A stretch of 33,792 nt of DNA from an uncultured Bacteroidales bacterium. Lineage in GTDB: Bacteria > Bacteroidota > Bacteroidia > Bacteroidales > Paludibacteraceae. Every line of letters starts with the position of its first letter. Within the stretch, counting starts at the first letter, position 1. Where the stretch lies: contig CADBZO010000023.1 of the NCBI GenBank assembly GCA_902799185.1, positions 1-33,792 of the forward strand, written 5' to 3'. Below are positions 7,669-15,263 of this stretch, in pieces. Both the position numbers and the translations under genes were made by a program. The notes under the pieces are model-generated. The model worked only from the letters and a program-made list of their open reading frames with translations. It made no database searches and was not told where the DNA came from.

Positions 7669-9408
7669 TTATCGTATTTGTTTGATCTCCACTCTTCGGT
7701 CAAGGGCGATGTCATGCGCGCCGTCTTCCCTCGGCATACTGTATCCGCAGCCGCGAACGAGCATCTGCTCCTCTTTCACGCCCCGGCGGCGCAGCATGGC
7801 AGCGATCGTTTTCGCGCGACGGAGAGACAAGCGGTCGTTATAGGCTTTGCTGCCGAGCGTGCAGGTATGACCGGTGATCTCCACCCGCCAATCCGGATGG
7901 GCAACCAGCGACTTAGCTACGCTGTCGATACACTCCGTCGCGTCAGACTCCGGGACAGCTTTGTCCAAACCGAAGAAGATGGTAGTTACCGCTCCTTGAT
8001 AGTCATACGCGCTATCCGCAGACGTCAGGGTCACTTGCTCCGCTACGCGGAGGGTGTCATAGATGACAGTAGCGAGTGTATCTGTATGCTCCGTCACGAG
8101 CCATGTACTGTCGGTACGGGAAACAGTCTCATATTCCACCGGCTTCGGTTTGGCTTTTGCGGGCCAATGCCAAGCGTAAGTAACACGGACGCCGACCTGC
8201 CACGGGTGCGCGCCGTGTATTTGATCCGATTGATGTACTCCGGCATAGTCTTCGGGGTAAAAGAGTCCCTTATCGGTATAGAAAGACTGCTCCGCCGGCT
8301 GAATGGCATTATTGGCTACTACATTGGCATACGCGCCGATGGTAACAGAAGAAGCACGAAGGGGGATAACCACACCTGCTTCCGCTTGCACGGCGGCGGT
8401 AACCGGCTGCATACGAAGCGCACCGGAACGATATTGCGTATCGTGATAGTAATCATGAAGCCCGTCCAGGGTCAGGTGCCATTTGTCGTAGTAACCGGTA
8501 TATGCCACTTCTCCGGACACCCCTGCATAACGCAAGAACACAGGCATTGCCACCCGCATTCCTGCGGCAGCATAAACGCCTATGTTCTGCCATACATACT
8601 CGTAATGCAACATCACGGGTATGCCAAATACCAATCCTTTTTGTGTTTCCTTGAGTGCCTGCGGCTGTACCTGCCACGTGCAGGGTTCATGATCCGTATC
8701 CGTCCAGCCCTCGTATGCCCTAAAACCGTTCATTGTCACTGCTCCGCTGTAATAATCCAACCCTATTCCGAGCGAGACGCCCCAGTGCTTGTTCCAGAAA
8801 TAAGCATAGCGTACATCCGCCTGACCGGCAAAGCCGCCCGACTGGCGAAGCGAAAGATACTCCGTATTCTCCGTAGCATAACCCATCTGCCCATATCCGG
8901 CTCCTGCACCAATCATTAGACGGTGGGTGGCTTCGGTCGGCATAGGTTCTTCGGGGTCAACAGGCTGCTGCCAGGAAGTGTCACGAAGGCAAAGGGAAGA
9001 GTCCACGCGCGTGATATAAGAGGTATCTGCACGCGCGATAATGCTGTCGCGATAACGGGTATCTAAATAGGTGGGATAGTATGTGATAGGTTGATGCGTT
9101 TTAGAGGATCCCTTTTCCGGTGCAGGTGTAATAGTCACCAATGATGATTTAACGGTATAGTTATAGTCCGAACCCAGAACGGCATCCAGAATCTCATTAA
9201 TATCCGCATTCTCCAAGTTGGCGGTAACGGAGTGCTGCATATCCACCTCGGCTGCATTATAAACAAATGTATAGCCCGTATTACGTTCAATGGTGCGGAT
9301 AGCCTGCGATAGCGGAACGCGGGAGAAGCGCATAGTCCATGCTCCCGGAGCCGCCCATGTAAAGGCGGCCAACACCATCACGTAATATAACGCAAGCAGT
9401 CTCTTCAT
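7669..9408 (-). CDS. STN domain / beta-barrel / OmpA fusion, putative surface-signal transducer
   Basis: A 579-residue protein. Residues 1-20 are a signal peptide. Residues about 24-94 form an STN domain (MRFSRVPLSQAIRTIERNTG... YTVKSSLVTITP), the part of TonB-linked receptors that contacts FecR anti-sigma factors. Residues about 165-415 are a beta-barrel related to the 300-aa barrel at 810-1712. Residues about 470-579 are an OmpA-type peptidoglycan-binding domain (VEITGHTCTLGSKAYNDRLS...RRAKTIAAML, closing ALDRRVEIKQIR; Asp525 and Arg571/572 fit the usual diaminopimelate-binding residues). No TonB box or plug domain is seen. Its ATG overlaps the fecR stop (TGATG), implying translational coupling. 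Likely role, by inference: an OmpA-anchored sensor in place of a TonB-dependent transducer. Confidence 0.8.
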   Translation of the reverse strand: MKRLLALYYVMVLAAFTWAAPGAWTMRFSRVPLSQAIRTIERNTGYTFVYNAAEVDMQHSVTANLENADINEILDAVLGSDYNYTVKSSLVTITPAPEKGSSKTHQPITYYPTYLDTRYRDSIIARADTSYITRVDSSLCLRDTSWQQPVDPEEPMPTEATHRLMIGAGAGYGQMGYATENTEYLSLRQSGGFAGQADVRYAYFWNKHWGVSLGIGLDYYSGAVTMNGFRAYEGWTDTDHEPCTWQVQPQALKETQKGLVFGIPVMLHYEYVWQNIGVYAAAGMRVAMPVFLRYAGVSGEVAYTGYYDKWHLTLDGLHDYYHDTQYRSGALRMQPVTAAVQAEAGVVIPLRASSVTIGAYANVVANNAIQPAEQSFYTDKGLFYPEDYAGVHQSDQIHGAHPWQVGVRVTYAWHWPAKAKPKPVEYETVSRTDSTWLVTEHTDTLATVIYDTLRVAEQVTLTSADSAYDYQGAVTTIFFGLDKAVPESDATECIDSVAKSLVAHPDWRVEITGHTCTLGSKAYNDRLSLRRAKTIAAMLRRRGVKEEQMLVRGCGYSMPREDGAHDIALDRRVEIKQIR

Positions 9409-10376
9409 CAGTTTATACGGTATCCGTTGTCTGTCCGGCTGATATGCAGATGGTACGTAGTAGCAAAAGCATCCATGATATCGTTGAGCGGCAGGGTATC
9501 GTTCATCACAAAATGCACATCCAGCATCCGGGTGTCATAGTCGGTTATCTCAATGGATTTGCCGTAGATGCGCGAGAGACGTCCCATCAATTCACCCATG
9601 GAAATATGGTCATACTCCATTCTGCCCTGCATCCATGCGATAGAAGCTTCAGCATCGCAAGCGCTTTTGCCGGCCGCCTGCGAAGCATAGGTATAAACAA
9701 CTTGCTCTCCCGGAGCCAGATGGTATTGGAATTGCGCATTATTGACTCGCACACCGCCCTCCAGCAACGTAGCGCGGTATTGCGTATCGTCCGCATAGGC
9801 AGATATGTTAAAGCGCGTTCCGGTCACCTCCACCTGCACGCCGTTAGCCTGCACGCGGAAAGGAGAGGCGGCATTTTTACGGACATCGAAATATCCTTCG
9901 CCGGAGAGTTGCACATCACGGTACTCGCCTCCGTATGCCTCCGTATAGGTCAATTCGGAATATCTATTCAGGCACACCAATGTGCTATCCGGCAAATAGA
10001 AAGTTTGCAGGTCGCCGGTTGTACGCAGCGTATATTCGGCAGCAAGGGACTTCGTAGCCGGGCGGAAAAGGAAATAGAAAGGCACAGCCAACAGCAACAA
10101 AAGACATGCTGCAGCAGCGTAGCGTGCCCATCGGCGCAAGGGGGAGATTAGCGGTTTCACGATTGGCTCAGCAGGTTGCGTAGCACGCTCCGTAAAGCGT
10201 TGCCATGCCTCGTCTGTCAAAGCGGCAGACTTCTGCGCCCGCCATTCGTGCTCCCATTGGCGAAAGAGATTCCGATGAGCAGAATCGGTCTTCAACCAAC
10301 GGCGTAATGCTTCCGCCTCCGGGGCGGTGATAGTACCTGAGAAATAGGAAAATGTGTACTGCTTGAATTGTTCCAT
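9408..10376 (-). CDS. FecR-family anti-sigma factor
   Basis: A 322-residue single-pass inner-membrane protein of the usual Bacteroidetes FecR length. Residues 1-80 are the cytoplasmic sigma-binding part (starts MEQFKQYTFSYFSGTITAPE). A membrane segment follows at about 86-104 (YAAAACLLLLLAVPFYFLF). The periplasmic FecR core (PDSTLVCLNRYSELTY... VQLSGEGYFDVRKNAASPF... VEVTGTRFNISAY) spans about 120-215. A DUF4974-like C-terminal domain (RLSRIYGKSIEITDYD) follows at 250-320. It holds the upstream ECF sigma factor inactive until signalled by an STN-bearing outer-membrane protein, here the overlapping downstream gene. Its spacing from the sigma gene is 49 bp. Confidence 0.92.
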   Translation of the reverse strand: MEQFKQYTFSYFSGTITAPEAEALRRWLKTDSAHRNLFRQWEHEWRAQKSAALTDEAWQRFTERATQPAEPIVKPLISPLRRWARYAAAACLLLLLAVPFYFLFRPATKSLAAEYTLRTTGDLQTFYLPDSTLVCLNRYSELTYTEAYGGEYRDVQLSGEGYFDVRKNAASPFRVQANGVQVEVTGTRFNISAYADDTQYRATLLEGGVRVNNAQFQYHLAPGEQVVYTYASQAAGKSACDAEASIAWMQGRMEYDHISMGELMGRLSRIYGKSIEITDYDTRMLDVHFVMNDTLPLNDIMDAFATTYHLHISRTDNGYRIN

Positions 10377-10381
10377 AAGTA

Positions 10382-10417
10382 TATCCGTCTATCTATAAGA
10401 CAATCGAACAACGGATA
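10382..10417. repeat. Inverted repeat between sigma and fecR genes
   Basis: TATCCGT (10382-10388) and ACGGATA (10411-10417) form a 7-bp inverted repeat across 22 nt in the only gap between the sigma factor and fecR. It could be an RNA hairpin setting relative expression or an operator. There is no terminator-like T run. Confidence 0.4.
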
Positions 10418-10425
10418 ACCCTACC

Positions 10426-11070
10426 TCAAACAGCATTTATTTTTATAATTAAGTATAGAAGAGCCATCAAATGCTCCTCCTTGAGGTGTTCACGAAGATA
10501 CTTGAGCGAAGCAGTAATGTGTTTCTCTACTGCCTTGACACTCACGCCGCATTGCTGTGCAATCTCAGCATTGGACAACTGCTGTTCGCGGCTGAGGAGG
10601 AAGACTTCACGCTGGCGGGCTGGCATTTGTGCAATTAATGCCTCTATGGTGTTTTTCAGTTCCTTATAGATGGTATCCTGTGCAGCGTCTGCCTGCATAT
10701 CCAAAGCAGTCAAACTCTCTATCAGTTCCTCATCCTCGTTCATCACCATCACTTGTTGTACTACCGCCATATGTTTGGCATAATTCATACATCGGTTGCG
10801 CACCGTTTGAAAGAGATAGGCATTTACGGAACGGATATGAGGGGGACTTGTGGGGTCTTTCGGCAACTCAGCCGTTCTATGCACTATTTCCCACAGGGAT
10901 AGAAATGAATCCTGCACAATATCTTCCGCCTCTTTCTCGTCTTGGGTTACCGCCATAGCAAACGCTTTCAAGCGATTATAAAGGTTCCTGAACATCTGTT
11001 CAAAAGCTCTTTGGTCGCCCGATAATACTGCTTCCGTCAATTGGCGGTCATTATACGAGAACTCAACCAC
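10426..11070 (-). CDS. ECF (extracytoplasmic function) RNA polymerase sigma factor
   Basis: A sigma-70 region 2 (LSGDQRAFEQMFRNLYNRLK... DAEDIVQDSFLSLWE-like, here EKEAEDIVQDSFLSLWE) and a region 4 (MPARQREVFLLSREQQLSNA, then EIAQQCGVSVKAVEKHI) are clear. The open frame extends upstream to a GTG at 11142. A well-spaced promoter (TACCTTTG at 11092-11099) lies inside that extension, so I place the start at GTG 11070, about 15 nt after the predicted transcription start (214 aa). It heads the sigma/FecR/STN-OmpA/surface-protein operon. Its targets are unknown; autoregulation of this operon is plausible, though the promoter seen looks housekeeping-like. Confidence 0.9.
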   Translation of the reverse strand: MVEFSYNDRQLTEAVLSGDQRAFEQMFRNLYNRLKAFAMAVTQDEKEAEDIVQDSFLSLWEIVHRTAELPKDPTSPPHIRSVNAYLFQTVRNRCMNYAKHMAVVQQVMVMNEDEELIESLTALDMQADAAQDTIYKELKNTIEALIAQMPARQREVFLLSREQQLSNAEIAQQCGVSVKAVEKHITASLKYLREHLKEEHLMALLYLIIKINAV

Positions 11071-11091
11071 AATTGTTTCAGATTTCGGCTG

Positions 11092-11123
11092 CAAAGGTAC
11101 GATATTTTTTTGAGATATGCAAA
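11092..11123 (-). promoter_or_regulatory. Promoter of the sigma/fecR operon
   Basis: On the minus strand TTTG (11123-11120), a 20-nt spacer and TACCTTTG (11099-11092) match the Bacteroidetes consensus exactly. Transcription would begin near 11085, which rules out the GTG at 11142 as the start of the sigma gene. Confidence 0.75.
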
Positions 11124-11272
11124 TTTTCGTCCGTTTTGTCACGAAAAATCGTCATTTTTTGTCTCGGTCATCTCCCGCTCATCGCTCGGTCGGTCGGGAG
11201 AGTGGTGAATTTCGGAGGGTATCAACGGGGAAGCAAACGCGCTAACGGAAATAGCGCACAGGACAACGAAAG

Positions 11273-11410
11273 CCGACATCCGATGTCGGGGAAAAGAAGA
11301 AAAAACGCCGACTGGCACGGCCACGGGCTCACAATACAAAGAATATAATGCGGGATACTATCCCGCGTAACTAACGAAGAAAATACCGGCATTAAATGCC
11401 GGGCTAATAG
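11273..11410. repeat. Palindrome cluster, right copy, in a 373-bp gap
   Basis: The gap between manA and the sigma gene (11143-11515) holds no convincing gene. It contains three 17-bp palindromes with 8-bp arms and one central base: CCGACATC-C-GATGTCGG (11273-11289), GCGGGATA-C-TATCCCGC (11350-11366) and CCGGCATT-A-AATGCCGG (11386-11402). The last two are separated by a spacer with AACGAAGAAAA and followed by TAATAGAC, the same plan and orientation as the pair at 618-680. GC-rich, ORF-free sequence lies between. Confidence 0.7.
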
Positions 11411-11460
11411 ACGAAGACGCGATGCTGACGCATAGCGCAGCGGAGGGCGTGGAAAGGGTA

Positions 11461-11488
11461 TAAAAAGTGCGACCCTTTCGAGTCGCAC
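11461..11488 (-). terminator. Intrinsic terminator of the mannan operon
   Basis: On the minus strand GTGCGAC, an 8-nt loop and GTCGCAC are followed at once by TTTTTA. It lies 28 bp after the manA stop and closes the minus-strand mannan operon. An overlapping pair GAAAGGGT/ACCCTTTC could form an alternative hairpin. Confidence 0.75.
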
Positions 11489-11515
11489 CGGATTAAGGTA
11501 TTATGTAAAAGTTTG

Positions 11516-12489
11516 CTACATCGTAGCCGTCAGGAAGGTAGCGTTGCCGAAGATGTAGAGAACATTTTCGGATGCAGGAACGAGGAGGGTCTCGCCTTGC
11601 TTGACATGAATGCCGTTGATATGCGCTTCACCCCACAGGCAAACGACCACCACAAAGGCATCCGTGTGCAGGTCAATCTCCGCCGCCACTTGCACCACAA
11701 CACGATTGACCGTGAAATAGGGGCAATGGATAAGTTCGGAGTTGGGTTTGGTAGAATCATAGGACGTGCGGTACTCCGGCCAGACCTGATAATCGATTGC
11801 CTCTTTGGCTTCGGCGATGTGCAGTTCGCGCGGGTTGCCATGCGCATCCTTGCGTCCGAAGTCATAGACGCGGTAGGTGATATCCGAAGTCTGTTGGATC
11901 TCTACAAGAAAATTACCCGCTCCGATGGCATGCAATCGTCCGGCAGGGAGGAAATAGAGGTCTCCTTGGTGGGACTCATGCGTAGCGATGACGTCCTGTA
12001 AACCCCTCCCGACCTCCCCACCAGGGGAGGAGACCAAGCGCTCGTAGTCATCGGGGGTAATGGATTTGCTGAGGCCGGAATAGATTTTGGCTCCGACATC
12101 CGCCTTGACGACATACCACATTTCTGTTTTGCCCGGGCATTTATGTCTTTTCTGCGCCATTTTGTCATCGGGATGCCTTGTACGGACAGATCCTGACGCG
12201 AATCAATGAACTTGACGAGCAGGGGGAACTGATTGCCGAACTTCTTATAGACGCGTTCGCCTACAAGGAGTCCTTTGTATTTGTCGATGAGCTGGGCGAG
12301 GTTGAGACCGAGATCCACATCGCCGATGATGCCGCGTTCAACTGCTATGGACTCATGTCCAGGTACGGCACTGATTTCCCACGATTCGCCGATATTCGGC
12401 TGCGCGGTATAAATGCCCTTGAAGGGCGCAATCTGATAGCCACCCCAGATGGTGGTCTTCAAATAAGGGGCAAACTTATAGGGTTTCAT
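11516..12489 (-). pseudogene. manA: Mannose-6-phosphate isomerase, frameshifted
   Basis: Type I phosphomannose isomerase, interconverting mannose-6-P and fructose-6-P. The first part runs MKPYKFAPYLKTTIWGGYQI...LLVKFIDSRQDLSVQ, then continues one frame over as HPDDKMAQKRHKCPGKTEMW, with the zinc-site His of the family's QVHPxD motif and GDLYFLPAGRLHAIGAG. One base is missing at 12176-12177 (CAAGGCATCCC where CAAGTGCATCCC would be expected). Restored, the protein is about 324 residues, the normal length. Residues near DDYERLVSSPGGEVGRGLQD carry a copy of the inserted palindromic repeat. Last gene of the mannan operon, where it would route released mannose to glycolysis. The frameshift may be real or a sequencing error. 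Confidence 0.85.
12001..12033 (-). repeat. Intragenic palindromic repeat, copy 1 (manA)
   Basis: CCTCCCC-ACCA-GGGGAGG (12013-12030) in a GC-rich block. The sense strand reads SSPGGEVGRG in the manA frame, an insertion relative to the usual isomerase loop. It is the most diverged full copy of the family. Confidence 0.6.
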
Positions 12490-12491
12490 TA

Positions 12492-12551
12492 TGAATTAAA
12501 AATTACGAATTACGAATTACGGATTACGAATTACGGATTACGAATTACGAA
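12492..12551. repeat. AATTACG tandem spacer repeat
   Basis: The gap between manA and the epimerase gene is nearly all AATTACG/GGATTACG units. Related units occur at 23409-23448 (AATTCGTAATTAGT) and 16562-16576. They look like slippage-prone intergenic spacer repeats. Confidence 0.85.
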
Positions 12552-13804
12552 TTTAGTCTTTCCATTATCTCAATACACATGCGGGAGTTGTGGTAGGGGC
12601 ATTTCCAGAAGCCGGCTTTGTCGTGGGTGCGGTCGGGGGTGCCGTCAGGGAGGACGGACCAGAACCACTCGCCGTTCTCGCGGTCTATCAAGCAGTTTTG
12701 GATATAAAGGAATGCTGTTTCTGCCAACTCAAGATTGATATTACTTTCTACAGGTTTTTCCCTTTGATACAGTTTCCATTGGTCGAGATATCCCACCACC
12801 GCCTCAGCAAAACACCACCATTCTTTCTCCTCCATAATGCCCTCTTCCGCTGCTTGCGCCAATGAATGAATGACCGGCAGGGTTTGATTCAGCAGCACCT
12901 CATCACCTAACACCTCCAATGCCTCATGCAGCAGCCATGCCGCTTCTATATCATGTCCGGGAGACACCTCACCCCGACCCTCTCCCAAGGAGAGGGAGGA
13001 AGAAAGGGGATGCCAGCTCTCATCGAAGAAGAGGAGAAGGTGTCCCGTTGCGGGGTCGAAGATGCGGGTTACGAAGATGTCAATAAGTGTACGGAGCTGG
13101 CGCTCTACCCTCTCCTTTGTACCTTGTACATCGTACATCGTACATCGTACATCGTCCCTTTGGACATTCTTTAAGACGCGGTAGAGATTCGTGTATGCTT
13201 CGAGCACATGGAGATGGGTGTTCATGGTGAAGACACCGTTCTCGTCTTTTTCGGAGAGACGCATGTCAGCTATCGGCTGCCAGTCGCGGTCAAGCGCTTC
13301 GAGATAACCAACCCCCTCCGACTCCCCCTCAAGGGGAGAGACATGGAACGCATGTGTCTCCAAATCCTCGAAGAGGCGGATGGCGGCATTGAGGGCTTCA
13401 CTATCTTGGGTAGCGCGATAGTACTCCGTCAGACCATATATGGCAAAAGCGATCGCATAGGTCTGCTTCTTGGTGTCCAGCGGGGTTCCATCGGCCTTGA
13501 GCGACCAATAGACACCACCTTGTTCGCGGTCTATAAACCGCTGCACGAGGTAGTCATAAGCTCTCGCTGCCAGTATGCGGTAAGGTGTATTATGCAGCAC
13601 ACGCGCCGCCGCAGAGAAAGTCCACAAGATACGCGCATTGAGCACGGCTCCTTTCTCCGCGTCCGGATGCAGTACATTATATCCGTCTATACGTCCGTAG
13701 AAACCACCTTGTTGGTAGTCCACCATCCGTTCCTGCCAGAAACGCAGGATATTGGTTTCGAGCAGGGCTTGCGCCTCGGCTCGAAGATTTATACATTTAC
13801 TCAT
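12545..13804 (-). CDS. Cellobiose/mannobiose 2-epimerase (AGE family)
   Basis: An (alpha/alpha)6-barrel epimerase of the N-acylglucosamine 2-epimerase family. Visible motifs are GGFYGRID, GGVYWSLKADG, GHDIEAAWLLHEA and the C-terminal GFWKCPYHNSRMC with conserved histidines. In mannan loci this enzyme converts beta-1,4-mannobiose to mannosyl-glucose, the substrate of the GH130 two genes upstream. The frame opens with GTG 13810, overlapping the transporter stop; ATG 13804 is equally likely and is used here. It carries three apparent insertions: HVSPLEGESEGVG (about 156-168 from the GTG), a peptide encoded by (CATCGTA)n near 219-230, and SLSLGEGRGEV (272-282). These make it slightly longer than the usual about 390-400 residues. 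Confidence 0.88.
   Translation of the reverse strand: MSKCINLRAEAQALLETNILRFWQERMVDYQQGGFYGRIDGYNVLHPDAEKGAVLNARILWTFSAAARVLHNTPYRILAARAYDYLVQRFIDREQGGVYWSLKADGTPLDTKKQTYAIAFAIYGLTEYYRATQDSEALNAAIRLFEDLETHAFHVSPLEGESEGVGYLEALDRDWQPIADMRLSEKDENGVFTMNTHLHVLEAYTNLYRVLKNVQRDDVRCTMYDVQGTKERVERQLRTLIDIFVTRIFDPATGHLLLFFDESWHPLSSSLSLGEGRGEVSPGHDIEAAWLLHEALEVLGDEVLLNQTLPVIHSLAQAAEEGIMEEKEWWCFAEAVVGYLDQWKLYQREKPVESNINLELAETAFLYIQNCLIDRENGEWFWSVLPDGTPDRTHDKAGFWKCPYHNSRMCIEIMERLNS
12967..13002 (-). repeat. Intragenic palindromic repeat, copy 2 (epimerase)
   Basis: Core hairpin CCCTCTCC-CAA-GGAGAGGG (12978-12996). The 32-bp stretch 12967-12998 is identical to 14424-14455 in the transporter gene. In the gene frame it reads SLSLGEGRGEV, just before the GHDIEAAW motif. 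Confidence 0.85.
13125..13156. repeat. (CATCGTA)n short tandem repeat inside epimerase gene
   Basis: GTACATC-type units repeat four times within the coding region and are translated as VRCTMYDVQG. The preceding CCTTTGTACCTTGTACATC belongs to the same low-complexity block. Such units are typical of spacers, not conserved protein sequence, so this looks like a coding-region invasion. Confidence 0.75.
13309..13342 (-). repeat. Intragenic palindromic repeat, copy 3 (epimerase)
   Basis: CTCCCC-CTCAA-GGGGAG (13322-13338) within a C-rich block. The sense strand reads SPLEGESEGVG in the gene frame, the same phase as the GEGRGEV copies but more diverged. Confidence 0.65.
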
Positions 13805-13806
13805 TT

Positions 13807-15255
13807 TCACATTTTTTCATTTCTTTGGATTTTGAGTTGGGCATCGATCTCTTTCATGCGTGCCGTAGTGAGGGGATAGAACGATACCACCAGCACGGCA
13901 ATGATACTCACCGCAGCCGGTATGAAGGACATCAGGCATCGGAGGCAGAGAAGCGCAGAGTCGGGCTGGGTGAAGGCTTCGCCTGTTTGAAGGTTTGAAA
14001 TTGTTTGAGGGTTTGAGATATATCCGCAGGCGGCGAGAAGCCACAGGGCAGCCGAACCGCCGATAGCACCGCCGAACTTCTGCGCCATGGAGGACGAGGA
14101 GAAGATGAGACCGGTGGAGGCTGTTTTGTATTTCTGCTCGGCATAGTCGGACACATCGGCGTACATCGACCACACCAGAGGAGACATCACGCCCGTAAGC
14201 ATGGAGATAAGTATCTGAGCGAGGAGCATGAGCCAGAAGCCGGTCTGCGAGACAGGAATGAAGAAGAACAGGACGGAGAGGATGCAGAGGGCGATATTGA
14301 CAGCAATAAAGGTTGTTTTCTTGCCAAACCGCGCCGCCAAAGGCACACAGAGCGCCACACCGATCATGTTAGATACTTCGCCTACAGCAAGGAAAAGACC
14401 CGCATAGAAGAGGAGTTGAAAGACCTCACCCCGACCCTCTCCCAAGGAGAGGGAGAGAGTAGCTCCTTCGGGGATGATGTCGGCGAAGTAGTAGGCTACG
14501 GTAGCACCGCGGACGGTACAGAAGAGATTAAAGCAAAGGGCTGCACCAATGAGTATCCACCAGGGTTTGTTGGAAAGCAGTGCCTTGAAATCCGAACCGA
14601 TGGAGACGGTGGAGACGGTCTTCAATTCCTCTTTCGTCAGCAGGAAACAGCAGATAAAAAGGACGAAACAGGCAGCCGCAATGACTACCATCGCCCAGAA
14701 CCAGCCCTGAGGCGTATTATAGCCGCCGAGGGCGTTGCAGAGCGGTTCCCAGAGAAAGAGCGCCAGGAATGAACCACCGTAAGCAAAGAACATGCGGAAG
14801 GACGAATAGACCGTTTTCTCCTGCGAGTCGGCAGTCATCACGCCAAGCATAGCCCCATAGGGCACGTTGATGCCCGTATAGACGGTCATCATGAGGATAT
14901 AGGTGGCGTACGCCCAGACAAGTTTGGCGGTGTACCCCCAGTCCGGCGTAGTGAAAAGCAAGATACCTGCGATGGAGAAGAGCGGCGCCACAAAGAGCAG
15001 GTACGGGCGGTACTTGCCCCAACGTGTCTGCGTACGGTCTGCCAGAATACCCATCATCGGGTCTGAGACAGCGTCCCATATACGCGTGACAAGCAGGATA
15101 ATACCTGCGTCCTTGAGCGAGAGGCCGAAGATATTACTATAGAAAAACGGCAGGTAATAGGAAAAGACTTTCCAGAACATCGACGAGGACATATCGCCGA
15201 AGCCATAACCGATGTGGCGAAGCCACTTGCTATTTACGATTTGGTCATTTACCAT
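13807..15255 (-). CDS. GPH-family sodium/sugar symporter
   Basis: A 482-residue, about 12-helix major-facilitator-type transporter of the glycoside-pentoside-hexuronide group. Motifs include GYGFGDMSSSMFW at the start, RIWDAVSDPMMGILADRT (58-75) and GKYRPYLL (80-87). It probably brings mannobiose or mannosyl-glucose from periplasm to cytoplasm. It lies 8 bp after GH130 and its stop overlaps the epimerase start region. Loop residues 266-279 (LSLSLGEGRGEVF) derive from a palindromic repeat. ISNPQTISNLQTGEAF near the C-terminus and the N-terminal MVNDQIVNSK derive from short AT-rich repeats. Confidence 0.9.
   Translation of the reverse strand: MVNDQIVNSKWLRHIGYGFGDMSSSMFWKVFSYYLPFFYSNIFGLSLKDAGIILLVTRIWDAVSDPMMGILADRTQTRWGKYRPYLLFVAPLFSIAGILLFTTPDWGYTAKLVWAYATYILMMTVYTGINVPYGAMLGVMTADSQEKTVYSSFRMFFAYGGSFLALFLWEPLCNALGGYNTPQGWFWAMVVIAAACFVLFICCFLLTKEELKTVSTVSIGSDFKALLSNKPWWILIGAALCFNLFCTVRGATVAYYFADIIPEGATLSLSLGEGRGEVFQLLFYAGLFLAVGEVSNMIGVALCVPLAARFGKKTTFIAVNIALCILSVLFFFIPVSQTGFWLMLLAQILISMLTGVMSPLVWSMYADVSDYAEQKYKTASTGLIFSSSSMAQKFGGAIGGSAALWLLAACGYISNPQTISNLQTGEAFTQPDSALLCLRCLMSFIPAAVSIIAVLVVSFYPLTTARMKEIDAQLKIQRNEKM
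14424..14460 (-). repeat. Intragenic palindromic repeat, copy 4 (transporter)
   Basis: A 32-bp stretch identical to copy 2, with hairpin CCCTCTCC-CAA-GGAGAGGG. It encodes SLSLGEGRGEV in a hydrophilic loop between membrane helices, a position tolerant of insertion. Confidence 0.85.
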
Positions 15256-15263
15256 TGGGTCAT

